64,000 nucleotides of DNA from Burhinus oedicnemus. Lineage: Eukaryota; Chordata; Aves; Charadriiformes; Burhinidae. The DNA lies in the NCBI GenBank assembly GCA_008921705.1, contig VFFE01009152.1, positions 1,113,429 to 1,177,428 on the forward strand, written 5' to 3'. Under the pieces are notes generated by a model that was given only the letters and a program-made list of their open reading frames with translations, was not told the origin of the DNA and made no database searches. Position 1 is the stretch's first letter. Each line of letters starts with the position of its first letter. The translations under genes and the position numbers were made by a program. Of this stretch, positions 14,001 through 29,000 are shown piece by piece.

Positions 14001-17000
14001 TTCCCTTTAAAGTGAACTTCTAACTTTCACACTTGTAGGGTAAAAATAAGCATAGCAATAGAGGAGAGCAGCATCCTATTTTTCCCCCTTGTTCAGGAAG
14101 CACCAGGATTTAAGTAAGCCAATCCTTATTCTGGACAGCTTGAAATAATTTAAGAAGAGCAGTGCCAATACTTTGATACTAAGTGCTTTTACAAAAATAT
14201 TTTCGACTATGAAGTAGCCTATACCCCAGGGTATCCCAGCAGCTGTTTCTTAATTTGCTCTCCAAATAGAACAAACGTCATTTTCTTCCCCTGGATAAAT
14301 GTATGCACGATTCCTGCTGAAGTGACAAGTCACATCCTGTTCAAACGCCTGATGGCAGTACATCAAGGAAGTGTTTTCCTTTGAGGGGGAGGAGGGGACA
14401 CCGTGACACTGTCAGTCCCTTACAAAGCTAGACTGCTTTTCTTCTCTGCTTTCCCAAGGCTGTGGTGTTTTAAAGCAGAATGCTTTTACAACTTCATAGA
14501 AACGCACTTACTAGGTTAGATAATGATCCAGTCACAGTCCAAAACACAAGTTTATCTTTCTGTAAGCTTTCTGGAAACGTTGACAGTTTCTCTGACTTTT
14601 GAAAAAGTTTGAGTAGGACCTAACACAAACTGGCTTTTGAAAACTAAGCGCACTCAGTGACTCAAAAATGCTCTTAGGCAGGGCAGCAGGGTGGAAGCAA
14701 CTTTTTTTTTTTTTTCTAAAAACAAACAAAAAGAATCACAAGAATATAGGTTTTGAGAAAAACTTACTTTATCATCAGGCTTTTGAGATCCTGATCTTCA
14801 CCTTCTCGTAACTCGTACTTGCTTGTTAGAGACAGTGAAATCTCTGTTTTTGCAAGTTGATTCAGTGTGCTTTCCCTGTTGGGGTCATTGGGATCAACAG
14901 CTCCTTCCCCTGCAAGGAAACATCTTTTACTTCAAGTTTGCCAGCTTTCCCATGATTCAATGCATGAAGCGAACAAGAACCTAGATAAATCACTGTAAAT
15001 CATCAGAAATATTAAGTTTATTAAGTAGCACACCCATTCCTACCATTTAGAAGCAGTCTTTTTTTGACATTGAACAATCAAAACCATAAGCCTGCAGTTT
15101 ATGAGGCCAGTTAGAATACTTTGGAAACACCACCAATTCTTGCTTTTCAAGCTACTGATGTGCAAGAGACTCACATATCTTCTTCTCAAAGAATACAAAC
15201 AATTTAACATCCTTTGTCTTAACACGCAGTGTTAACGCAAAATGAAAAAGTAGCAAGCTACATTAACAGTCTAGTCACTTGGAAGCTGGTACTATCCATG
15301 ACATCCTAGCTACTTTGTGAATGGTTCACATCTTACTACAGTTAAGGCAAGTTAAATATCAGTCACATTTTTTTCTTGTAAGTTTATAATAAATTTGTGT
15401 TATTTTTAAAACTTCATTTTTATTTGGATGATTGCGTGTCAAAATAACAAGTGTCTGTTTTAAGAATTCTCCGTGCACTTTTTGTAAGTTTCTAGCCAAC
15501 ACTAGCAAATCTTAAGATCAGGTTATTAAAAATCACTTGTTTTCTACCTGCAGTTTGAGCACAACTGGATCATTCTGCTTGAAACATTATTAACGTTTGG
15601 ATTTTGAATCATATCATTAGTCTTTAGAGCAAATATTGCAGACAGAATAAGGTTCAACTGTAAGGAGCGATGTTACAGAAGTGTTCAGAAAAGAATTCTA
15701 TAGTAAATGAAGAAGCTGTCACTATGAGAGATATGAGAGCGTTTAAATCAAGCCCCCATTTAATCCTGCCCTAGAGTGAAGTTAACTATAAAGATGAAGA
15801 ACAGCATACCAAGGAAAGACTCTACATCAGGAACAGGTCCCAGCCCTTCCAGCAGTTCATTCAGCAGGTCATTCGGCTCAGTGGCAATGGCATCCTGGTG
15901 TTCTAATAGTAGCTATAAACAAATGTAAATGAAGTCATCATCCAAAAAACCCCCAAAACATTCCCAGCGTCCTTATATGTTAAAATAAATCTTGGAGACT
16001 AAACACTGAAAAACACAGACCTAGTGTGATCAGGATTATGGAGGACCCAAGGCAGGGAGCATTCTCAGTTCTGGACTACTAGTTTAGAATTGCTCTTGCT
16101 GTAAGACAGCTTGCCATGCTCCTCCGGCAATTGTCTCCGAAGCGCTGAACATCACAGCTGAGCATAAGTTTAAGATTTGTCTTTAGGACTAATGAAGTAT
16201 TACAGAGTAAAGGGCAATAATCCTAAGCAGAGCATTTCAGTGCTGCATCTTGAACTAAGCACATAAAGGAATGAAGACGGGGTTGGTGGTGGTCCGTACA
16301 ATGATACTTATTTGCTGTATATCCATTCCAGTAGCTCAGAACAGCATCAGTGATACTTTTCAGAAATAGCTATATTTTGTAAGTGAGAAACTAGCTATGC
16401 AGCACCTGCTACACAATTTCTAATAGACTCAGAAGTTGCAGAATATTTGTGAACACACTCCCAATAACTTCCATTGCACCTGGGCACATTCTCAAAACTT
16501 TAATGCACAAAAATACTGGTAAGCTACGTTAATAAAAAGCAGGAACAGGGCAGTAACATTTTCTTGGAAACAGGCTCTCAGTATCCATGAGAAAAATAAC
16601 TCATGCTGAATTAGATACAGCCAGCAGCATTAGTGACTGCTAAGTGAAACAGTCCATTCTCCATAGAGGCAATATTCCTTAACTTGGAGGACTGATGGAA
16701 AGACAGTGTCACCAAGGTTCACTGAAATTTAGCTACAGCAAAGCATGCACAGGAGCCAAAAATTCCAGAATTCTAAGTATTTTAAACATTGCAAGTTATA
16801 GTCAGTCAAAAGATGCTGGTTACTAGAAACTTACTGACAACTGAAAAGCCTATGTCCAGTGAAGAAAGGCATTCCAGATGTGCATACAAGACAGAAGTTA
16901 GCATTATAAGCCCATAACCATTAACTTGTTTAAAACCAGTTTCTCTCTTACATGCAGCAGCTGCCCCACATGGTACATAGTGTTGACTATGATAGTGTTT

Positions 17001-20000
17001 CTCAGCAGTTCTCACAGTACGTGTAGTGATTAAAATCCCACCATGCTTGATGCTATACAAGCACAGAACGAAAAAGGCATTCACAGGACAAATTCTTTGG
17101 GGCAGAGGCAAGAGGTACATGGGGAAGCACGAAAAAACAAAGCTGATGAATCCAACAGATCCCTCATTCCAGCTGCATCGTACAGAGATGTGCAGTGAAA
17201 ATTCAGCTTAGGCAAGTGCCATGGGAGTTGACGACAGAGGGCAGATTTGAGAACTTTTTCTGAAGCTGAGCTACACGTGACAACAGACAAAATATTTACG
17301 CATCTCCTCTTATTCAAACTAATTTTTTTTTTTTTTTTAGCTGTATGACCAGAATGGAAAATTTAATTTACACTTGCAGGGAAGGTGCAGTGGGAGAAGA
17401 CAACTCAGATGAAGGCTCAGCCTCTTAGAGGAGGTTTGGTGGAAGAGGTGGTATGGGACAAGGAGGATCATCTAGTAAATATACTGCATGCAGATAGTGT
17501 ACGTTCTTCAGACCTGATTGCTTGCTTCCTCTAGGCGGGAAAGTGTGCATAGTCATGTTATAAAAAAAGAGTATCTCCTTGACCTCCTTTGTTTGGCAAT
17601 TTACTTTCATTACATTACTTCATATTTTGTAGAGTATTTTATTGGCTAATATAAAATTATAGCAATACTTAGTCACACTAGGATCAAATAACATTAGACA
17701 TCCAACAAACCCACTAAAAGGAATATTTGACCAAGACTAGTGTTTAAATGTAACCACTGATCATAAACATGCAGGCATAGGTCTATGCCTTAAAAAATTA
17801 AAAGAAAGAAATAGGCACAAAGACAATCTAGCAAATATGTTTTTAGCAGACTAGGCTATTAGTTTTCACTTGAATAAGCTAACTTGTAATGTGGTGTACT
17901 GGGAGTTGGGTATTCTACCTTTTCCATAGCATATCTGGCAATATTTGTGGGAGGTTCTTTATGGGCTTTTTGGGGGGCTGTTGGTTTTTGGGGGCTTTTT
18001 TTTTTTGCTGGGGGGGAGGGCAGGGGACAGTTTGCAAGCCAGGAAACAGATAGTAATATCCCAGCTTTAGGAGGACCATGTGGTAGACACTTAACTTACA
18101 CCCTAATGAGTCATACTGCAGACTGCAGTTAATCTGTTCTTTACCCACGATAAAGAACTGGCAGGATGCCACAGCTTCAGTCCATCTACATCAGACAGTT
18201 GCATCTGCTTCCAACAAAACATATGACAGAATGCCAGAGTCATGAAATACACTGAATTTTCCTCTATTCCCAGAGTCAAAGGAGCTTCTTCAAATTGCGT
18301 CACTTTCTTGGCCAGAACAGGAAAGTATTTGCAAGTACAAATAAGTTAGAAATATCACACTAAATGAGAACAAAAATGTTTGTCCCTCCCATCAGAAAAC
18401 GTTATATTCTAATTGTTATTCAAGATGATCCCTTCACATGGAAGCAGTCTTCTGGGAAAAGTGAAATCTAATACTCAAGTCCAGACCATTTCAGAGATGA
18501 ACTGAAGAAATTTTTTCAAAAGGAAGAGTGAATATTAAGCCTTCCCCAGAGACTGCTTGCTGCAAGCATTTCGTAATCTATACACTTTAGTCTGTTGGCT
18601 AGTTGATTTTCATTGACTTACTGAATGGGTATTGATAATTTCTTCAATGGAGATATATATGACAGGTTTGCTAAGGGTCACCATGTCAGAGTATTCATCG
18701 ATATTGAATTTCTCCTCTGGTTCAGGAACATCACATGCTGCTTGAAAAAAATTCCTAAGAGAAAATGAAAAAGACTTCAATAATTGTCCCTTATAAACTC
18801 ACTTTAGTTAGCGTGTATAAAAAACCACAATCAAGTCTTTGACATACATTATATTTCTTATAATCTGCAATCTCCACTTAGTATCTGAAGGAACCTTTTG
18901 GAGGCAACGCATTTACACATCAATACAAATGACAAAGCATTCCATCTTTCCTGGACAGCTGGTGGAAGATTGTTTTAAAGGTAAACTTTTTCTTCTTATT
19001 CAACAAGAAGCGATTACGTGGTAACTTTTAAACACTTAGATAAGTTTGTATTTAATGCTCTAGATGTTATGAAGGGATTTCCACAGAAAGACTCTTATTT
19101 TTTGAAGGCACTTTGTATTATAAAGTGTGCTGAGAAGAAATTATTTGAAACAGCTGCACAAAATTACCACTTGGCCTACAAATGTTTAAATTGCTGTTAC
19201 TCAATTTGAGCTGCTCAAAATGACAGAAAATGTGGTATTGTTTATAAATGCAAGAATCTTGAGGGGGAAAAAATGCAGAGTATAGTTGAAGCATTACTTT
19301 GACATGAGTAGTATGTACATGAAGAGCTGAGACCTGCTTCCCAAGACAACAACAGGTGTCTCTCCAAGCTACTGACAGCTTCAAGGATGTGCACAGACAA
19401 CCAAGAAACAGCAAGGTCCTCCTGTCAGAGGACCACAAAGTGAGAGGACCTGAATTGGAGCAGCTGGGAGAAACAGGGTTTTAGACGAGGCCTACACGGA
19501 TGCTGCAGGAGCCGTCCTGCCTTCGCTGTGCCAGCCCTGTGCTGTTAAGGAAGATGCACATTTCAGGCTCAGAGGACCTTTAATGTTGGTAAAGGGGGTG
19601 AGGGGGGGAGGGCATGGAAAGGGGCTGGGATTCCTCAATTTGGAGAGGAAAAGCTGAGGGGTACAATCAAGTTGTGCAAAATCACAGCGGTGTTGCCTAA
19701 GATGGGTGCAGAATTCATTCATCAAATCCCACAACAGGACAAGGGGGTATGCAATGAAACCAGTAGGAAAATACTAATTTCAAATAAATGAAAGGAAGCA
19801 ATGTTCTAACCAACAGGTTGCAAACTTCTGAATATTGCTGCAGTAGGAGGCTGTGGAGGCAGATGATCTCAACTGTTTAAGAAGGGCTTGGACAAATTCC
19901 TGCAGAAGTTCATAAATGCACAGTAAAAGATCCAGGTAGGGCTAGTAGCTTGTAACATAGCTGATATTGCAATTGCAGTTGCTGGGTGAGCACAAGGGGA

Positions 20001-23000
20001 ACAGGTGGCTGAGAGCAGCCACCACTGGTGTCTAAGGAGGGTTTAGTTAAAGTACAGAGCACAGTCACCCAGAGACTCAGTTTGTATAAAGTTAGCTTAA
20101 TTAGAAGAGGGATTGTTCCTTTTGTAGTGATCAAAGGGTCAACTAGAGTAGGCCTTCTCTTTCATTAGTGTTTGTTATTCTTGCTATGAGACTTTCTAGC
20201 CTATTGTTTCTTCATGTTTATGTCATGCCCTTAAATACTTCAATAAACAGAATGATTAAGTATCTTTATGTTCATAGCTGATCTCTCAGTACATGAACAG
20301 TGCATTTGCTTCCATGAGGGGCAGACGCTAAAGACAGAAGTTCTGAGAGTGAGTTTCTCACAAGACTCAACAACACTTCAAGCTAATAATAGCAATCACC
20401 CAAAAAGATGGGCAATAATCCCAAAGAACTTGTGTCCCGGAGTGTATCAAAACATGCAGTTTCCTATGACTGTGCAAGATGAAAGAATAAAATCTGTGTG
20501 GAATGTCTCGGCAAAGATGAAAGAATAAAAACAAAACACACAACTTTTTCCTGACCAGTAAGTTTTTTCCTCAGACAAAACATTCAGCTATCCTCCCGAC
20601 CCAAAGAACATGTTATTTCTGCTGGATAATGAATCACCCCACACTGTTCTCACAATCTGTGTTTGCAGTAAGGAAGCCTTACTGCAACCAAGCCAGCAGA
20701 GATGATCAGTGCTCAAGCAGAAATACAACCTGTTACTCCTGCTTCAACTTCCTCAGCAGTGAGAAACTCACAACATTTTTAACTCTGAGCAGGGAATTCC
20801 TATAAACAAGGAGTCCACCTGCTTTACTCATCCTAAAGGAGAGCTGTTACTGTGTAGGTATTTGTGAGGGCTTAGCATACCTGAACTTCTGGTATGTCTG
20901 TGAGAGGTAAGTGTTCATAGATGATAGATGTTCACTCTCTCCTTCAAAGAGTTTGTTAGAAGCAGCATGCTGAAGAACTTTTGCCACACAACCTAGGTTC
21001 CTCCTCTGGTCAGGGTGTATCTGGCCTCCAGCTGTCATATCAATTATATCAAAACCATCAGGAGCGACAATGGCAGGGTTCATGTAGCGATAGTACAGGA
21101 GGTTGCCAACAATCTAGAAAAAAAATTGAAACATCTTCTCTTTGCATACAGTAATTACATTTTACAAAATGTGAACAATCATTTTTACTTCTGAATTAGA
21201 CCATAGGAACCAGTGCCAGAAGAAGTCTTAAGGTATAGATGTTACCTATGTGACTCACTGAAAGAGCCTGTGGTCTTTTATAAGATGTGCCTCTTACAAC
21301 ACCTCTGTGAACACCAGTTATGGACTTTTACAACCACATTTCAATTTGGTGCTGGCTTTATGTCAGGTAATGCAAGGCATTGCCTTGAACACAAAGACAA
21401 ATACAACTCTTCTTTCATCTAAATTTTGCAAGGTTCAGCTCCAGAGACTCATTTTCTGAAGTGCTACAGATATCTGCCAACATTTAATGCATTCATTGAC
21501 AGGGGACCTGCTGTTTCTCATGAGGGCTGCATGCAGCTCTAAGACTAGAGAACAATTTTTCCGAACTGCAATTTCTGTAATGAAAGATAGTAACTTGTAT
21601 TGTGCTGATAGTGGCTTCAAACCATTCCTGATCTCGGAAAAGGCAGGACTCTTTTTGCAGTTTGCCTCAGCTTATATGTAGTCACCTGCAGAACTTCCAA
21701 CCTATGCATTTAAAGACTTGCAGTTGGGTGCCTTGTGCTCCATTCCCCCCCCCACCATAAGCTGAGCAATGCCTTAATGTATACTGCTGGAGCGATGTAC
21801 AGATGTACCCCATAAATGCTGCTTGCAAGGATTTCCAGTGCAGTGTTAAAACACACAAAAGCAGAATTAATTTTTCAGCTGATGAGTTTGAAGTCCTCTA
21901 GGCACCAGGATATGTATTTATGTATTTTGTTATTTATTTTTTTTTCACATGCTGAACAGTATCTTTTGGAAGAATAATGGGAAAGTCCTATTGTAATTTT
22001 AGAATCATTTCATTAAACACTAATGAAAGCATCTTTATTGAAGTGCAAATAGTTCTAATTTGAGAGAGCTGTCAGTCTCTCAGCTGGCTGACAGGTTCAT
22101 GGAGCAGTTCCCGAAGCCCTCTGAAGAGGCACCATGGCTGTGGTAGGTTAGCGATGGCCAGTGTGCCGGAACCACGCTTATCACCCACACTTTACTTTTC
22201 AATCTGTACCAGTGTCATTCCTACAACTTTTATAAGCATCTTAAGTGTAATGTATTGATCTACTTGCAATTTGGTTTTAGAGCCCTTCCTCATTGTATTT
22301 AAATTACAATATTAACATATTAAAAAAAAAGTATTTAAAAATCGCATTAACAGCTTCAGGTGGGGGGAAAGACCAGAGTATTCTCCATGAAAGGATTGCT
22401 GGTGGTAAGTACCATAGTACAACACCAAAACCCAGGATGATTCAGATAAACTGCAGCCCTCCTAGGAAGAGCTGCAATCCAAAACAGGTTGAGCACTGTC
22501 TTCCATAAGAGTTGCTGAGCACCCAGACTGAGATAGCTAGATCATGGCAACAGAGTTCCCTTCTCCTCCCCTTCCACCACCCCTTTGCAATCCAAGAAGT
22601 GCCAAATTCCTACAGTAAATGCTGGTGTTCTCAGTTCCTTAGAATGCTTAGTGTTAATAAGAGTCCCCTTTGGCATTAAAAGAACAAGCTGCTGGCAGTT
22701 TGCCCTTAGAAGTCTACCTTTAACAGTTCATCTTCTGTTGCATCTGGGAATTTCTCATGGAGTGAGCTCTTCAGAACTTTGGCTATATATCTCATTCCGT
22801 AACTACATGTAGAACAGATGAAAAGGAAAAATATTGGAAAGACTTAGATGAAACACAAAACAATCATTCTAGTCAGCCAATTTATTGGCTTTTTCCCAGC
22901 CACTTGAAATACAAAATGAAATGATAATGGCAAATACAAAAATTTCAGGTACAGGGAGGCATTCATGAAACTGCTAAAAGCAGAGTAGGACAAGCAGAGA

Positions 23001-26000
23001 AACCACTCCCTCTACTGGGGAAGTCATTCGAGAGGCACAAATCACAAGCCATGTAATTTGAAAGGATCTCTGTCGCTCAGTTTTAAGTGAAGCTTTACTG
23101 TGCACATGAACTGCAGCTTGGAGAGTCCTAATTCAGCACTTACGGCATCATATTGAGAGAAGAGAATATGGACACGAGAACTTTGTCAGTTACTGCTCGC
23201 AAACTCTGAATCGATGATTCCAGTTTATTGACCACTTCTGTGTGTGTTAATGCTTGTTCTGTGGTTACATCGTATGGCAATTTGCTGCAAAGCAAACAAA
23301 TATTAAACCAGGCTAAACGTATTGAGAATAAAATACATTTTTTTTACTTCATAAGGGCCATCAGTGAACAGAATAAAAAAATGTCAGACAATTACAGTTG
23401 AAGTTGGCTAAGTGAAAGTCTCAGATGTCATTAGCTTCCCTTTTTTTTTTTTTTGGAGGGGACCAGTTTGTTTAGGCGGGGGTGCACGTGCCCATATGTA
23501 CCTTCCCTTAATTACAAAAGGGGAATCCTAATTTAAGGCATGCGTCTCCACATCCCAGTTCTAGTGTAGCTCCTCAGAAGCCTGGAACACTGCTAACGTG
23601 CTGATATAAAACCTGGGAAAAAGGCTATAAATTCTTCCATGGCATAGTCTACTACACTTGTAAAGATTAAGTAATTGTCTTTTGAAGTCATGACCAGAGA
23701 AGTGATCCCTTTGTTGTTCAGAACAGGTTAAAGTACCTGTTCTTCAAGCACCTCTCCCCCAAAACTCTTGTTGTGCTGCAGGAAGATGGGGAAGGGATAC
23801 ACGGGCACAAGTACAATTTGTCGGAGAAGGAAAGGGACAGCAGAACTGAGGGATCCCTCAAGGATTTAAATGGTACAATATGTCCAGCTTCCTCACTCAC
23901 CTGGCCTCACCAGTCTGCATTTCTAGCTGATTTACCCATGACTTGTACACATCCACAGGGCTCGTGTTGATTATGAGGGACTTGTCCTCCATGATCTCCT
24001 TCACCACCGGGGCCAGGAGCTGGCGCAGAGTGTTCTGTCCACGAGCACCTCGATTGAAGCTGACGACCATCTTAATGACAGTGGGGTTTCCAGTAACAAT
24101 ATCCTGTATCTGATCTACCTTAGAGCTGTATCAGGAAGAGAAAAGTTCTCAGATCTGACTTATGTACACAGTCATCCATGTTTTCAAAAGGTGCACTTTT
24201 TAAGTTATCCTATTCCCATGTTAAAACATGATTATACAGTCTATTTCTTAGGCTTTCATATGAAACAAGATTATGGAAACTACTACCTGAATTCTGTATG
24301 TGTTACAATAAAGTCCCTGGAACATAGCATAGTTAGTGGCAGCTAGTAAGTATACACCTGATTCAGGCCCAAATACCTGTTCAGCAAATACCTGTTAAGG
24401 ACATAAATTAAGATTTTATTGTTTCAGGCTAAGCCACCACTCTCCACTTACAGAGCATGTGTTTACACAGAGAAAGAAAAGCCTTTCTCCACCCTTAAAT
24501 ACTCAAGGACAAAAGCAAGAAACCCTAGTGTCCTTTTTTTTGCAAGCAATTTTTTTTCATACAAAAATATTGTCTACCATAGAAAGATTTTTTTCTGAAG
24601 TGGAAATAACTTGAATTAATGAATAAGTTACCCTGAAACCAGATTTCTCTAGTAAGAAAAATATATATACAATTTTACAGCAGTTTAAATATTAACCATC
24701 AAATTCTTTTAAGTATGACGTATTTATTGAACTGTCTGCAACACAAAATAACTAAGGTCTTCTTGTGAGTGCACATACTTTATCTCCTCTTCTAGAGCAG
24801 TTTTGAAGAGTTTGAGAAGCAGATATTCTTCACGTTGATTGGAGGCATAGTTGTATAGGGTGAAGATGACTGTATCCATAAACTTGGTTGATTTGTTTTG
24901 TGGCATCTGGAAAATCAGCTTTGCCAGATACGTGGGATTAGTCTACAAAACAAACAAACGACTTAAATACTATTGTTCAGGACAAACTACCCCGACTTGG
25001 GGGGTAACTCTCTCTACATTTCCATTAATGCCAAAAAGCGTTTATGTGGATTCCCATATATATATATATATCACTTTTCCACACTGGCTTTGCTCTTTTC
25101 CAAATCCTAATGCGCAAGAAACACTGAATACTGCACAATTAGATGTAAGTAGCACCAGTGAGGATTTTATTTGTAGTCTCCAAAGAGAACCTCTGTGCAT
25201 CAGTTCTATCTGATGACAATGATAATTTACTAAATGACAATGGCTATTGACCAATAAGACATTGCACACTACATGTCCACTTAAGTATTTGAGGGCATCT
25301 GCCCTGGGAAGATCTAAGAGTCTTCTAGAAAAACTTCAGTGAGATGACCTAAAAAGGGCACAAGAACAGATGCATTGTATGCTGTCAGCTGCATAGCAGA
25401 CATCTTCCTTTCCATCATATAAAATGTGCAGTAATAGTGACAGTAATTTACATGGACTGACAGATAATATGGAGGAAAATATTTCTCTTTGGCTTCAGTA
25501 TGGACTGAAGTTATTCTCAAGGAAAAAAAACACCTATATTTCTTGCACAGTTTAAAGACAGTAAGGATTTTCTCAATTACAGGGAATATTAGAAGTTGAC
25601 ATAGCATTTGCTGCAGTCTGGATACTGCTTCAGAAATCTTTTCATAATCACTACTACAATCACTAAAACAAAGGAAGCAATATATTTCTAGTTTTTCTTT
25701 AGCAATTTGCTGCCATGTTAATTTTTACATTAAGATTTACCTGTAAAAGGTAGAATAAATGTTGATAAGCCTCCAGTTTTTTTCTTCTCTCTTTACTCAA
25801 ACCTTTGATACCCTGTTTGTCAACCATAACCATCTCTTCCAGCTGAGTTTTGCTCTTTTTGTTAAGTTTCTTACTGTGCAGTACCACATCCTGCAGACAG
25901 ATGATCAAAAGTCCAGATTATATATTCACAAAAAAGGCAAATTGGAAAAATAAACATTTTCCCAACCACATTAAATGTGATATTCCTCCAATATTAGCAA

Positions 26001-29000
26001 CTTTGTATATTTTTCTACTCTATTGACTAACCAGTCTTTTGAACATGTTTATCTTGTCACCAGTATGGCTTGCCAGCAACGACCATCTGGGAAACCTGAT
26101 CTCGTGTACAAGACTCATTCATCATTTAGTTAACAACAAACAAGCTCTCAAATATGATCAGAAGCCTACTCCATCCTACCACCAAGAAGATGTTTAAAAT
26201 CTGCCAATTACTCTTGTCCACAAGTAGCAAAACAAAGAGTGACATTCAGTAGCAAAGTGACATACCACTCCAGACAACAGAACAACCTGTACCACAAGGT
26301 ATTTTGACAAGATTACTTAAGACACACAAAAAGAGCACTTAATTTAGCAGGAGTATTTTAACTAATTGAGGATGACCAAGCGCTGGCACAGGTTGCTCAG
26401 GGAGGTTGTGGAGCATCCACCCTTAGAGATATTCAAAAGCCACCTGGATGTGGTCCCGGGCAACCTGCTCTAAGTGGCCCTGCTTGAGCAGGGGGTTGGA
26501 CCAGATGACCTCCAGAGGTCCATTCCAGCCTCAACCATGCTGTGAGCTCCTTCAACATGTGGAACTGCTCAGTGCATGCTACCAAGGGAGCCTGAACAGA
26601 GCCTGCTGACCTGAAGAGTGATTCTGTTTTTCACCAGCAGTCCAATCTTTATATCCATTAAGTTCAAGTCCTTCTCCAGCTGTTGATTGGATCGAATTTT
26701 TGTAACCACTTCTTCCCTTAACCTTGTAACTTCTAGTTCTTCTTGAAAGTCTAAGTCACTTTGGTCCAAGAGGTAGGCAAATTTGCGTAGGACAGTCAAG
26801 GGTGGATTTTCAGCACCAACTATAGTTGAAGTAAACAGGCTTGTTAGTTGACATAATACTGAACACCCCTAAAACCCTCAGGAAACTGATTGATCACTGT
26901 GCAGAAAATTTTGGAACTGCAGAAAGAAGTTTATGCTGGGTAAAGAAGTATTTGTGTCATACTGTGCAAGTACAGCTATCCAAAATTGTTTCAACTGTAA
27001 AACAATTGGTTTACAAACACTTGCACCTCCTTTTGAAGGGCAATAGGAGACTGAGAAGTCCCAAGTTCTTAAAAAAATGAACACAGTAACATACTTCTCC
27101 CCAAATATACAACATTCAACTGTTACCACTTACTTAGTGTTCTGTAGTCCTCCCTGGCTTTGTTTGCTCTGAGAAATGCTTGTATCTTCACAATTTCATC
27201 ATTCTGGAAGGGACCAAGATTAGGCAAAAGAATCTACTTATGACACATTTCTAATCAGAAACACACTGCAGAACCTGCACCCTCTTTCCTGAGATTCCCA
27301 AAACTGCCCATGCAGTCGTATTACCCTATTTTAATGCTTCATGTTCAAAATGGAGAAAAAGGACTTACGTGATCCTTGAAGTATTGTAGCCGTTTCCTGT
27401 AAGCTCTCTTTGCTAGCCACATTTTGACCCATGACTGAATCTGAAAATTAAATAAAATTAATTAAATAAAATTAAATAAAAACTTAACAGACACTGCACA
27501 AACTGTTGTGTGTGTCTTAAACTCGCTTCTGCCAGTCCTCTTCTGGAGGTGTGCTGTTCTCACATTCTCAGGGCCATAGATGACTGTGCCACTGGGCTTC
27601 TACAGTCTAGTGACCAAATTAAAGGGCTTCAACTGAAACAGCAAGTTAAGTTCTACCACCCGTGTGTAGCGTTATCTTTGGAAGTCTTTTTAACCTTCAA
27701 GTCTCAGCTCTCAGTTGTAAACCAGTCTCCTTCAGAGACAGAAGATCAATATACAATCTAGGATCTACTCATGACATAGTATCCCATTAAAATCTCAGAA
27801 AAGTGAACACTTTTCAGACAAATAGATTTGACAGCTTTTAATGAAATAACACACTGTCAGCTCACATATTTTCTAATTTAGTATTATGGAAAGGGAAGCG
27901 TAAGGAAATCTCTATTATGAGCCACTGAAGTTCAGCAAAGCCTGATAGAAGTCATACACAGATCTTTCAAGAAGCAATTTACTTAAGCTGTCAATTAAAC
28001 AACTTTCAACACTATGCCAGTTTCTGGAGCATGAGTCCCTCCAGTTTGTCTTCTTGGTCTCCGATTCCCAGGTGAGGGACCAAACAAAGGGATAAAGCAT
28101 ACTCAGGCCCCAAAACACAATGTGATCTTACCTTAACAATAGCAGCAACATTGCCTTGAAGCACCTTTAATCTGTCAACATAGCTTTTCCTTTGTTTGAA
28201 TCCTTTCCAGAAAGCCTGTTTTAGGAAAGGCAGGAGACCATTATTACTAATAAGAATCTAATATTTATTAAAATCTAGATATATACACTGAAATCACTAA
28301 CAATGTTTGTTTTGTAGAGAAAAACTGCCATTGTGGTAAAAAGATAACTTAAGTGTAAGTAAGTTTGCCTCTGTATTTTTAAGGTTCCCTGATACATTTC
28401 ATGTTAATTTTGGCCAGTCTCAGCACAAACACTTTGTTGTCCAATGCCGTTTCCTTCCATCCCCTGAAGCCATCCTTACTCTAATCACCAGTATACCCAC
28501 ATCCTTTAGCATCCCAGTCACAGGCTTCATCCCACAAAGGGAAGATTGTGCCAGCTCTTGCCCATTACATCCAAAAGCTGTCCCCTTCCTAGCTGGACCC
28601 ACATTGTTCTTGGCCTGGCCTCCTCCCCAAGTCTCTGGTCTTCCAGAGTCACTCAGAATCATCTTGTACCACAAATTATAACCTCTCAGTTCCTCACTCA
28701 GCTCTGCCTTTGCTAGCTCAGAAGCAAACTCTTGGCAAGGAACCCAATGACAGGGATAACACAGGTACTCTCACTGCCTTTACCATATTTTGCCTTTAAT
28801 CTCTATCTAGGCAGTGCACCAGCCTTGTCTTCTACTTGTCTTTTCACAAGTCATTTCTATTTTAATGCCCACAGGGAACAATCAGAGAACAACTTTATTT
28901 ACCTACATTTCTGCATCTTTTTGAACCTGTTCACTGACCTTGAATTCCTCAAATAACAGTACAGTCCTTTGCTGGGCTCAGACACCATGCCAGAAAATGA

